From Deltaproteobacteria bacterium (lineage in GTDB: Bacteria; Desulfobacterota; BSN033; UBA1163), in the NCBI GenBank assembly GCA_016875255.1, contig VGRU01000241.1:1-5320 (forward strand): a stretch of 5,320 bases of DNA, in the 5' to 3' direction. The position numbers and the translations under genes are program-made. This document shows positions 1-5,320 of this stretch, piece by piece (position 1 is the stretch's first letter; every line of letters starts with the position of its first letter). The notes beneath the pieces are model-generated. The model was given only the letters and a program-made list of their open reading frames with translations. It was not told the origin of the DNA and searched no databases.

Positions 1-347
1 CGATCGGGCCTCGATTCACCCAGATCCATCTCTATTCCGTTCCGCTGGAAGGAAGCTTTTTTAGCGACTTCGTCAGAGACCTTTTAAATGCCATAGAGCA
101 TAACAAACGGGACTGCATGCCCAGCGGGCATACTCAGATCGCCCTCATGGTCGTCTTTCTTGCCCGTCGCTATGAAAAGACCATCTTCTATCTCTTTCTT
201 CCTATCGTGTGCGGTCTGATTCTCTCAACCCTCTACCTGCGATACCACTATGTCATCGACCTGATCGCCGGAGCCGCATTGGCCATAGGGTGTGTGCTCA
301 TCGCGCCCAGCCTTTATAGAATGTGGAAGGTGGAAAGTAGAAAGTAG
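1..347 (+). CDS. PAP2-superfamily (Aur1/inositol-phosphorylceramide synthase-like) membrane protein, C-terminal part, 5' truncated
   Basis: The frame is open from the window edge (first full codon at base 3) to TAG at 345-347, giving 114 visible residues; the true start is outside, and the internal ATG at 117 lies inside the active site, so it is not the start. Seen: GPRF at residues 2-5, the PAP2 C2 motif PSGH at 40-43 preceded by KRDC, and a C3-like motif starting at S75 with H82 and D86 (YHYVID). Hydrophobic segments at about 62-78 and 84-102 look like transmembrane helices. Known for the fold: the two His and the Asp form the catalytic site for phosphoester transfer or hydrolysis on membrane lipids. 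The Arg that usually follows Ser in C3 is Thr here; as I recall, the same S-T-x-Y-L spacing occurs in Aur1-type inositol phosphorylceramide synthases. It is convergent with the ceramide genes, so a role in sphingolipid head-group chemistry is an inference; a general lipid phosphatase is the alternative. The last codons fall in a repeat. Confidence 0.85.
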   Translation, partial: IGPRFTQIHLYSVPLEGSFFSDFVRDLLNAIEHNKRDCMPSGHTQIALMVVFLARRYEKTIFYLFLPIVCGLILSTLYLRYHYVIDLIAGAALAIGCVLIAPSLYRMWKVESRK

Positions 348-389
348 ACGGATAGGTCCATTGACCACATTCCACTCTCGACCTTCCAC
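323..389. repeat. Imperfect inverted repeat between convergent gene ends, possible bidirectional terminator
   Basis: GTGGAAGGT at 323-331 is perfectly complementary to ACCTTCCAC at 381-389, and the similarity continues inward imperfectly (about 323-340 against 372-389). A smaller hairpin, GGTC-CATT-GACC, sits in the loop at 355-366. The left arm is followed by a tandem 7-mer AAAGTAG (334-340 and 341-347) whose second copy supplies the stop codon of the PAP2 gene. The right arm ends 2 bp before the stop codon of the acyltransferase gene on the other strand. The position suits a bidirectional terminator, but there is no T-run directly after either arm; a TTTTT occurs only at 401-405 on the plus strand. 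A dispersed intergenic repeat is equally likely. Confidence 0.6.
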
Positions 390-391
390 TA

Positions 392-1516
392 TCAGATCTG
401 TTTTTCATAGATCCGATAAGTTTTATATCTTTTTCCTCCCATGGCTTCAATGCCGTGCTGCATCAGGAGGTTATTCTCAAGAATCCATGAGCATTCCCCC
501 TGCGGATATCCCTTTTGCGTCCCCCTCTTAAAGATTTCGATATAAAGGAGCCCTTCCACGCCCTTTTTCTGAAAGGCATGTTTCACTCCAAGAAGCATGA
601 TCCGGACGGTATTGATCTTCCTTGAAAAGTAGAGAAACTTGATCGACCCCAGGAGCCCCAGTTTTCCGTTGAGGTGTTTGAGGACAACATTATAGTCCGG
701 AAGGGCAGCCGAAAAGCCAACAGGCGTATCTCCATGGTAGGCAAAGAGGACGAGATCGGGAACGATGATCGGTTTAAGGTTTTTTGCCAGATCGTCAATC
801 TCCTCATCGGTCATCGGAACAAATCCCCAGTTCTTGCTCCAGGAGTTATTGTAGACGTCCTTGATGATCTTTACTTCTTCGTCAAATTTACGGAGATTTA
901 ATGGCCGCACAGAGAGCTGGGGTTCTCTTTTCAATATCCGGCCGGTGATGCGGTCGAGGCGGTCGTAGTTAAAGAGATCTTTTTGGAGCCAGTAAGCATA
1001 GAGGTCCATCGCCTTCTTTAGACCCCGACCCTCGATCAGGGCGGGGTAGTATGGAGGGTTATAGGGCATCATCAGGCAGGGAGGAGAGTCGAAGGCATCG
1101 ATCAGGAGGCCGCATTCATCATTCGTGGAAGGATTCATGGGGCCTGCCATCTTCTCCATTCCTCTTTCCCTGAGCCATTTCGCCACAGAGGAAAGAAGCA
1201 GATGGGCCACTTCACTGTCATCAACCGATTCAAAGAAACCGAAGAATCCGAGCTTCTCCTGATGAAACTCGATATAATGGCGATCGATGATGCCTGCAAT
1301 CCTTCCCACAATCTCCTCTTCACGACGGACAAGGTAGAGGATCATTTCCGCATGGGCGAGAAAGGGGGAGTCCGGGCTGAATTTCTGGAGGTGGTCCTTA
1401 ATGAGAGGCGGGACCCAATAGGGATTCCCCGGATAGATCTTCCAGGGGAATCGGATGAAGGCCATGAGATCGCGGCGGTTTTTAACCTCCTGGAGAGTGA
1501 GTTTCGATGTTGTCAT
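392..1516 (-). CDS. Large GNAT-fold N-acyltransferase, probable bacterial ceramide synthase (bCerS-like)
   Basis: Complete 374-residue protein, ATG at 1516 to TGA at 392-394. It belongs to the long bacterial GNAT-like family that starts with a FIRFPWKIY / NPYWVPPL block (residues 21-38). Other blocks are FFGFFES with acidic residues (91-100), AGPMNPSTNDECGLLIDAFD (124-143), and a C-terminal WILENNLLMQHGIEAMGGKR (344-363) followed by YKTYRIYEK. There is no signal peptide or clear membrane helix, so it is probably cytoplasmic or membrane-peripheral. In Caulobacter, a member of this type N-acylates 3-ketosphinganine using an acyl-CoA, making an oxidised ceramide. Placement 14 bp downstream of spt on the same strand is the main reason for preferring ceramide synthase over an unspecified N-acetyltransferase. 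No Shine-Dalgarno sequence is visible before the ATG (the spacer is CCAAGCCACACGAT), so translation is probably coupled to spt. It is the last gene of the unit and converges on the PAP2 gene. Confidence 0.8.
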   Translation of the reverse strand: MTTSKLTLQEVKNRRDLMAFIRFPWKIYPGNPYWVPPLIKDHLQKFSPDSPFLAHAEMILYLVRREEEIVGRIAGIIDRHYIEFHQEKLGFFGFFESVDDSEVAHLLLSSVAKWLRERGMEKMAGPMNPSTNDECGLLIDAFDSPPCLMMPYNPPYYPALIEGRGLKKAMDLYAYWLQKDLFNYDRLDRITGRILKREPQLSVRPLNLRKFDEEVKIIKDVYNNSWSKNWGFVPMTDEEIDDLAKNLKPIIVPDLVLFAYHGDTPVGFSAALPDYNVVLKHLNGKLGLLGSIKFLYFSRKINTVRIMLLGVKHAFQKKGVEGLLYIEIFKRGTQKGYPQGECSWILENNLLMQHGIEAMGGKRYKTYRIYEKQI

Positions 1517-1530
1517 ATCGTGTGGCTTGG

Positions 1531-2712
1531 TCAGATCAAGCCCATCTGCTTCCCGACCTTGTTGAAGGCCTCAAGGACTCGATCGAGCTGTTCCTCCGTA
1601 TGGGTCGCCATGTAACTCGTTCTGAGAAGTTCTCTCCCGGGAGGAACTGCGGGGCTTGCGACCGGATTGACGAAGATTCCATTCTCAAAGAGGAGCCTGC
1701 ACATTCCAAAGACCTTCATGGTATCACCGATGATGATCGGAATGATGGGCGTCTCACTCGTTCCTGTATCAAACCCCAGATCCTTATAACCCTGAAGCAT
1801 CTTCCTCGTATTTTTCCAGAGCTGCGCTAAGAGCTGAGGCTGTTCCTCAATGATGTCCAGGGCCGTGCTCACGGAGGCGACCAGCGCAGGCGGAAGGCTG
1901 GCGCTGAAGATCATGGAGCGGCCTGTATGTTTGATAAAATTGATTACCTCCCGCGAACCAACAACAAATCCTCCGATAGCGGCAAGCGACTTGCTATAGG
2001 TTCCCATGATGATATCGACGTCATTTTCCAGCTTGAAATGTTCTGCCGTGCCTCTCCCTCCCTCTCCGAGAACTCCAACGCCATGGGCGTCATCCACCAT
2101 AACTCTGGCGCCATAAGCCTTGGCCAATTTGATAATCTGTGGCAGATCGGCAATATCACCCTCCATGCTGAAGACGCCATCCACAATGATCAGTTTTCCG
2201 TTATTCTTCGTCCCTTCCAGAACCCTTTCAAGGTCCTTCATGTCATTGTGGCGAAACTTCTTCACCTTACCGAAGGAAAGACGACAGCCATCGATGATGC
2301 TGGCATGATCATATTTATCGATGATGGCCACATCATTTCTTCCCACCAGGGCGGAGATGGCGCCCAAATTGGTCTGATAGCCTGTCGCAAAGACGAGGGC
2401 GGCCTCCTTCCGAAAAAAGCGAGCCAACTTGGTTTCCAGCTCCTCATGGATTTGGAGATTCCCGTTGAGAAAGCGTGAACCAGCACAGCCGCTTCCATAT
2501 TTTTCAACCGCCTTAATAGCAGATTCCTTCACCCTTGGGTGGGTGGTCAGGCCGAGGTAGTTGTTGGAACCGGCCATGATCACCCGTCTTCCGTTGACCA
2601 TGACCTCGGAATCCTGGGCGGATTCGAGCTTGCGAAAGAAAAAGTAGTTGCCGCTATCATAGACCTCTCGAACCTGTTCATTTACCTTCACACATTTTTC
2701 AAAGACATCCAT
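1531..2712 (-). CDS. spt: Serine palmitoyltransferase (PLP-dependent alpha-oxoamine synthase)
   Basis: Complete 393-residue protein, close to the usual family length, ATG at 2712 to TGA at 1531-1533. The alpha-oxoamine synthase fold is clear: GSNNYLGL (48-55), GSGCAGSRFLNG (73-84), ATGYQTNLGA (109-118), KYDHASIIDG with the PLP-stacking His136, VDDAHGVGVLGEGGRGT (206-222) with Asp207 and His210 for the cofactor, and GTYSKSLAAIGGFV (237-250) with the Schiff-base Lys241. The C-terminal SPAVPPGRELLRTSYMATHT (353-372) holds Arg364, expected to bind the serine carboxylate. The family condenses an amino acid with an acyl thioester, releasing CO2. The sequence style (RVIMAGSNNYLGLTTHPRVK, AVEKYGSGCAGSRFL) resembles Bacteroides-type Spt more than BioF or glycine C-acetyltransferase, and the neighbours are ceramide-type enzymes rather than biotin or threonine genes. 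The product would be 3-ketosphinganine, made in the cytosol. It lies 56 bp after the SDR gene and 14 bp before the acyltransferase gene. Confidence 0.9.
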   Translation of the reverse strand: MDVFEKCVKVNEQVREVYDSGNYFFFRKLESAQDSEVMVNGRRVIMAGSNNYLGLTTHPRVKESAIKAVEKYGSGCAGSRFLNGNLQIHEELETKLARFFRKEAALVFATGYQTNLGAISALVGRNDVAIIDKYDHASIIDGCRLSFGKVKKFRHNDMKDLERVLEGTKNNGKLIIVDGVFSMEGDIADLPQIIKLAKAYGARVMVDDAHGVGVLGEGGRGTAEHFKLENDVDIIMGTYSKSLAAIGGFVVGSREVINFIKHTGRSMIFSASLPPALVASVSTALDIIEEQPQLLAQLWKNTRKMLQGYKDLGFDTGTSETPIIPIIIGDTMKVFGMCRLLFENGIFVNPVASPAVPPGRELLRTSYMATHTEEQLDRVLEAFNKVGKQMGLI

Positions 2713-2716
2713 ATCC

Positions 2717-2725
2717 CACCTCTTT
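2717..2725 (-). promoter_or_regulatory. Strong ribosome binding site of spt
   Basis: Read on the minus strand, AAAGAGGTG matches 8 of 9 positions of the ideal AAGGAGGTG. It ends 4 nt before the ATG at 2712, which fixes that start. It is much stronger than anything ahead of the other two genes of the unit, suggesting that spt is translated independently. Confidence 0.75.
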
Positions 2726-2767
2726 GGATTGTTTCAGGTTTATCCCCACCGGGGAAAATAAATAAAT

Positions 2768-2773
2768 ATTATA
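2768..2773 (-). promoter_or_regulatory. Possible internal -10 element ahead of spt
   Basis: A perfect TATAAT on the minus strand overlaps the TAA stop of the SDR gene and is followed by AT-rich sequence. No TTGACA-like -35 hexamer is found at 16-18 bp (GTGGTA at 17 bp), and there is no TGn extension. It could be a weak internal promoter for spt, or chance in an AT-rich gap. Confidence 0.2.
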
Positions 2774-3764
2774 ACCAATTCTCTCTTAAATACCACTCAT
2801 AAGTGATTTTTATCCCTTCCGCAAGGGAGAAGCGGGGTTTAAAACCCAGAAGCGTTTTAGCCCTTGAGATATCGCACAGCCAATTCTTCTGAACCATCTC
2901 TTCCACCTTGCCTTTATTGATCAGGGGAGGGCTGCCGGAAAACTTCGAAATAAATTCAGAAAAGGAGGCGATTCCGGAAATGGCCCACCCCGGAATATGA
3001 ATTCGGTAAGCATGGATACCCATCGCCTTTTCGAACAGGTCGCCAATTTGATCAAGACGATAATCCTGGCCATCCGACAAAAAGAAGATTTCTCCATCAC
3101 ACCCTCTTGAGCCCGAAGCCAAAAGCAGTCCCTGGATAATATCCTCAACATAGCAGAAGCTGATGTGCTGTTCCTCCTTGGAGAAGCTGGGTTTGATCCT
3201 TTTGGAAAGGATCTTAAAGAAGGTATAGATATCCCTGTCCCTTGGCCCGTAGACTGCGGAAGGCCGGAGGATAATGAGAGGAATTTGATGGACATGTTCC
3301 AGGCAGAACTCTTCTCCCCTCCTTTTGCTCCTGCCATAGGGGGAGACGGGATTGCAGGAATCTGATTCCTTCTTTTTGCCTTCTTCTTGACAGGGACCCG
3401 CGGCAGCCTGGCTTGAGAGGTAGATAAATTTCTGCAGATTGGGGTTCTTTGAAAGGCAGGCTTGGATCAGGTTCTCTGTTCCGTTTGCATTGACTTCAAA
3501 GTATATCTCCTCTTTGAGGGCCCGGGTCACACCTGCCAGATGGAAGACCTGATCGATTCCTTTTACGGCTTCCTGCAAAGAGGTTTTGTCACTGCAATCA
3601 CCATCCACCAGTTCGATGGGAAGGTCTCTTAACCATTTTAAATCACTTCTATTCCGGACAAGGCACCGAACCTCATCGCCCCTGTTGAGTAGAGTCTCAG
3701 CCAGATGGCTTCCGATAAATCCCGTGCCCCCGGTGACCAGTGTTTTCAGATGAATTAACCCCAC
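2769..3764 (-). CDS. Extended SDR, NAD(P)-dependent epimerase/dehydratase family; probable ceramide (3-keto) reductase, CerR-like
   Basis: Complete 331-residue protein, TAA at 2769-2771. It has the extended short-chain dehydrogenase fold: nucleotide-binding TGGTGFIG (11-18), VDGDCSD (53-59), HLAGVT (75-80), LSSQAA (116-121) with the catalytic Ser, YGRSK (143-147) with catalytic Tyr143 and Lys147, and RPSAVYGPRDRD (167-178). The C-terminal substrate-binding part is less conserved, which is normal. In Caulobacter an enzyme of this class (CerR) reduces the 3-keto group of oxidised ceramide after N-acylation. Its place as first gene before spt and the acyltransferase gene supports that role here, or reduction of 3-ketosphinganine before acylation; a sugar-nucleotide epimerase is the alternative. 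The start is uncertain: the chosen GTG at 3764 has no Shine-Dalgarno sequence and lies only about 10 nt after the predicted transcription start. A CTG at 3749 would give the canonical N-terminus MKTLVTGGTG, with GTGGGG upstream. No in-frame ATG exists before the nucleotide-binding motif. Confidence 0.85.
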   Translation of the reverse strand: MGLIHLKTLVTGGTGFIGSHLAETLLNRGDEVRCLVRNRSDLKWLRDLPIELVDGDCSDKTSLQEAVKGIDQVFHLAGVTRALKEEIYFEVNANGTENLIQACLSKNPNLQKFIYLSSQAAAGPCQEEGKKKESDSCNPVSPYGRSKRRGEEFCLEHVHQIPLIILRPSAVYGPRDRDIYTFFKILSKRIKPSFSKEEQHISFCYVEDIIQGLLLASGSRGCDGEIFFLSDGQDYRLDQIGDLFEKAMGIHAYRIHIPGWAISGIASFSEFISKFSGSPPLINKGKVEEMVQKNWLCDISRAKTLLGFKPRFSLAEGIKITYEWYLRENWL

Positions 3765-3780
3765 GAATTAAATTCTTTGA

Positions 3781-3808
3781 ATTCTATCCATTTTGACGGA
3801 ATTGTCAA
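3781..3808 (-). promoter_or_regulatory. Sigma70-type promoter of the cerR-like/spt/acyltransferase unit
   Basis: On the minus strand, a perfect TTGACA (-35, 3803-3808) and TAGAAT (-10, 3781-3786, 5 of 6 consensus) are separated by 16 bp. An AT-rich stretch with T-tracts upstream (about 3811-3845) could act as an UP element. The predicted start is near 3774-3775, leaving only about 10 nt before the GTG at 3764. It is the only good promoter in the spacer and faces the three-gene unit. Confidence 0.7.
3793..3808. promoter_or_regulatory. Inverted repeat overlapping the -35 element, candidate operator
   Basis: TTGAC-N6-GTCAA is a perfect 5+5 palindrome (16 bp) whose right arm is part of the -35 hexamer. 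A bound dimeric regulator would block the promoter. The arms are short and half of the match is forced by the TTGACA consensus, so this is only suggestive. Confidence 0.3.
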
Positions 3809-3848
3809 GGAAATTGAAAAGTTACATTGGTTAAAAAATAAAAACTTT

Positions 3849-3983
3849 GGGTAAAGGCAAGGGTAAAGATGCCAGTTTCGTCTAATGGGTAAAGGCAAGG
3901 GTTTTAAATCATCAGCCCTAACCCATTAACCTTTCACCAAACTGGCTTCCTGGCCCTAACCTTTTAACCTTGCCTAAAAGCCC
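3849..3983. repeat. Mirrored intergenic repeat: two 38-bp-period direct repeats followed by two inverted ones
   Basis: GGGTAAAGGCAAGGG occurs identically at 3849-3863 and 3887-3901, 38 bp apart. On the right side, CCCTAACC-NN-TTAACCTT occurs at 3916-3933 and 3954-3971 (16 of 18 identical), again 38 bp apart. The two halves are partly complementary: GCCAGTTT (3871-3878) with AAACTGGC (3939-3946), TAATGGGT (3883-3890) with ACCCATTA (3921-3928), and GGCAAGG (3856-3862) with CCTTGCC (3968-3974). The element can therefore fold into a long imperfect hairpin. It lies between the molybdoenzyme stop and the promoter of the ceramide genes. It contains no convincing gene and is most likely a dispersed intergenic repeat of the genome, possibly with a terminator or RNA-stability role. 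Confidence 0.75.
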
Positions 3984-3987
3984 AAGG

Positions 3988-4000
3988 TGACGCTCCGTCA
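3988..4000 (-). terminator. Short hairpin just after the molybdoenzyme gene, weak terminator candidate
   Basis: On the minus strand, TGACG-GAG-CGTCA forms a perfect 5-bp stem starting 13 nt after the TAA stop. What follows (CCTTGGGCTTTTA) is only mildly T-rich, so it is not a classical intrinsic terminator; the long repeat hairpin next to it may do the work instead. Confidence 0.3.
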
Positions 4001-4013
4001 TGAAGGATTCCAT

Positions 4014-5320
4014 TTAAAATGGATCCGATTTGGAGATGCGGCAGGGGATCGCCCGCAGGGGAGTGGAGCCGATCGCCGGTTCATAGGGAGGATTGTTGTC
4101 CGTCAGGATATTGAGGTTTGATTCTTTCCACCCGTTTAGTTCGAGGTCTTTTCGCTCGGGAAACCACCAGCCGAAACTGACGATAATGACGCGAGGGTCG
4201 ATCTCGCTGTCAAGTTTTGCCTTCTGGCGGATCGATCCCCTTTCCGTTTCTACGGCGACCCAATCGCCCTCTTCAATCCCTGATCGCGAGGCGGTTTCAG
4301 GATGAATGAGGAGAACGGGATCCGGTGAGAGCTTCCGGAGGGATGGGATATTCCGGTAAGCCGAATGGAAGAAGTAAGGGTCTTTGGCAGAGGTGAAGAT
4401 GAGCGGATACTCTTTAAGCGATTCTCCGGGAGCTCCCGGAATAGCCAGAGGGCAGGGAAGAGGTTCGTATCCCCATCCTTTCAATTGTTCGGAGTAGATC
4501 TCAATCTTTCCCGAAGGGGTTGAAAATCCCTTCTTTTCATAGGACCGATATTCCCACTTTCCCTTTAATAGGCCGATACCCTTGAAGTCGTCATAAGTCA
4601 TTCCCGCGGGTTTGAGAATCTCGTCAAGACATTCCCCGATGTCGTTCCAGAAATATTGACCAAGGCCGGCTCTTTTTCCCAATTCATTTAAAATCCTCGA
4701 ATCGGACCAACACTCGCCGACGGGTTCAACAATCTTTGGCCTGGCCAGAATAAATCCATGAGGAAGACCGAAATGACCGATGTCGTCGAATTCAAGGTTG
4801 GTGGCCGCAGGCAGGACAATATCAGCTAATTGGGCTGTGGGGGTTAAAAAAATCTCTGAGACGGCCAAGAAGTCCAACTTTTTCAGAGCCTCGAAGGTCT
4901 CTTTTGAATGGGCATAACTTAGGAGGGGATTTCCACCCTGGAGGTACATCATTCGGATGGAATGAGGCTTCCCGGTCAGAATGGCCTTTATGGTCAACTG
5001 AGAGGGGACAAAACCCATCATCGTTGCCAGCCGGAATTCCGGACTCAGAATCTTCTCTTTCTTTTCCGGGAATTTCTTGATCTGGACCAATTCTCCTGGC
5101 CTCATCACAGCCGGTCCAACACGGTTCACATTCCCGCCAGGGATGTCGAGATTTCCTGTGATCGCCATCAGGATGAGCAGAGCCCTCGAACACTGGAAGC
5201 TATTGATATTGTGTTCGATTGCGTTTCCCCACTGGAGAGAGGCAGGTTTGGTCTGGGAGTAAAGCCGGGCCGCCTCAATGATCCGCTCCTTTGAGACCCA
5301 TGTGATTTCAGAAACTTTAT
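4014..5320 (-). CDS. Molybdopterin oxidoreductase (DMSO reductase family), C-terminal part, 5' truncated by the window edge
   Basis: The frame stays open from the window edge to TAA at 4014-4016, giving 434 full codons. An ATG at 5168 is internal: the residues before it (for example KPASLQWGNAIEHNINSFQ) are typical conserved family sequence. Seen, numbered from the edge: GNLDIPGGN (55-63), QGGNPLLSY (127-135), ADIVLPAATNLE (165-176) and TPSGKIEIYSE (267-277). The molybdopterin dinucleotide-binding domain runs from about 303, with HPETASRSGIEEGDWVAVET (339-358), GWWFPER (383-389) and NNPPYEPAIGS (408-418). Family members are usually about 700 residues or more, so roughly the N-terminal 40 percent, including any 4Fe-4S motif and Tat signal, is missing. 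The GWW and PPYEPAIGS style resembles the thiosulfate/polysulfide reductase and acetylene hydratase side of the family. The substrate cannot be told from this fragment. No link to the ceramide genes is evident. Confidence 0.9.
   Translation of the reverse strand, partial: KVSEITWVSKERIIEAARLYSQTKPASLQWGNAIEHNINSFQCSRALLILMAITGNLDIPGGNVNRVGPAVMRPGELVQIKKFPEKKEKILSPEFRLATMMGFVPSQLTIKAILTGKPHSIRMMYLQGGNPLLSYAHSKETFEALKKLDFLAVSEIFLTPTAQLADIVLPAATNLEFDDIGHFGLPHGFILARPKIVEPVGECWSDSRILNELGKRAGLGQYFWNDIGECLDEILKPAGMTYDDFKGIGLLKGKWEYRSYEKKGFSTPSGKIEIYSEQLKGWGYEPLPCPLAIPGAPGESLKEYPLIFTSAKDPYFFHSAYRNIPSLRKLSPDPVLLIHPETASRSGIEEGDWVAVETERGSIRQKAKLDSEIDPRVIIVSFGWWFPERKDLELNGWKESNLNILTDNNPPYEPAIGSTPLRAIPCRISKSDPF

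Noticed and set aside
1202..1830. Overlapping plus-strand open frames of 137 and 107 codons
   Set aside because: They run antisense to the acyltransferase and spt genes, with low-complexity, non-family-like translations.
1927..2478. 183-codon open frame on the plus strand inside spt
   Set aside because: It is antisense to the most conserved part of spt, has no recognisable motif or ribosome binding site, and is explained by codon bias of the real gene.
1531..2712. Glycine C-acetyltransferase (kbl) or 8-amino-7-oxononanoate synthase (bioF)
   Set aside because: Same fold, but the SPAVPPGRELLRTSYMATHT region and N-terminal style resemble Bacteroides-type Spt, and there is no tdh or bio gene nearby.
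2743..2755. TCCCC-ACC-GGGGA hairpin between the SDR gene and spt as a terminator
   Set aside because: It has only a 5-bp stem with a 3-nt loop and no T-run after it on the minus strand, and a terminator here would cut the unit in two.
3849..3983. CRISPR-like spaced repeats
   Set aside because: Only two direct copies are present per orientation, the 23-bp gaps hold self-complementary sequence, and no cas gene is near.
4014..5168. ATG at 5168 as the real start of the molybdoenzyme
   Set aside because: The frame continues upstream to the window edge with conserved family sequence, and there is no ribosome binding site before the ATG.

Overview
The window fits an anaerobic Gram-negative bacterium, probably a deltaproteobacterium (Desulfobacterota-like). 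This rests on moderate base composition, a molybdopterin oxidoreductase, purine-rich intergenic repeats and a Bacteroides-type serine palmitoyltransferase. It is an inference from protein style and gene content; there is no rRNA or other direct taxonomic marker.

Layout: (1) positions 1-347, plus strand, hold the 3' end of a PAP2-fold membrane phosphatase/phosphotransferase with Aur1-like active-site spacing. (2) Positions 323-389 hold an inverted repeat between convergent gene ends. (3) Positions 392-3764, minus strand, hold a compact three-gene unit, read in transcription order: an extended SDR oxidoreductase (cerR-like), a serine palmitoyltransferase (spt), and a large GNAT-family acyltransferase (bacterial ceramide synthase-like). 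(4) Positions 3765-4013 are intergenic, with a sigma70-type promoter for that unit and a mirrored pair of 38-bp-period repeats. (5) Positions 4014-5320, minus strand, hold the C-terminal part of a molybdopterin oxidoreductase whose 5' end lies outside the window.

The central three genes match the three enzymes of the bacterial ceramide pathway worked out in Caulobacter crescentus. Spt condenses serine with a fatty acyl thioester to 3-ketosphinganine, bCerS N-acylates it, and CerR reduces the 3-keto group. The convergent PAP2/Aur1-like gene is a plausible head-group transferase or lipid phosphatase for the same lipid, so the locus may encode ceramide synthesis plus a step of head-group chemistry. 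No acyl carrier protein or acyl-ACP synthetase gene is visible here. The molybdoenzyme looks unrelated and is separated by the repeat-rich spacer.

No tRNA, rRNA, CRISPR array or insertion sequence was seen. The largest gene-free stretch is the 249-bp spacer at 3765-4013.
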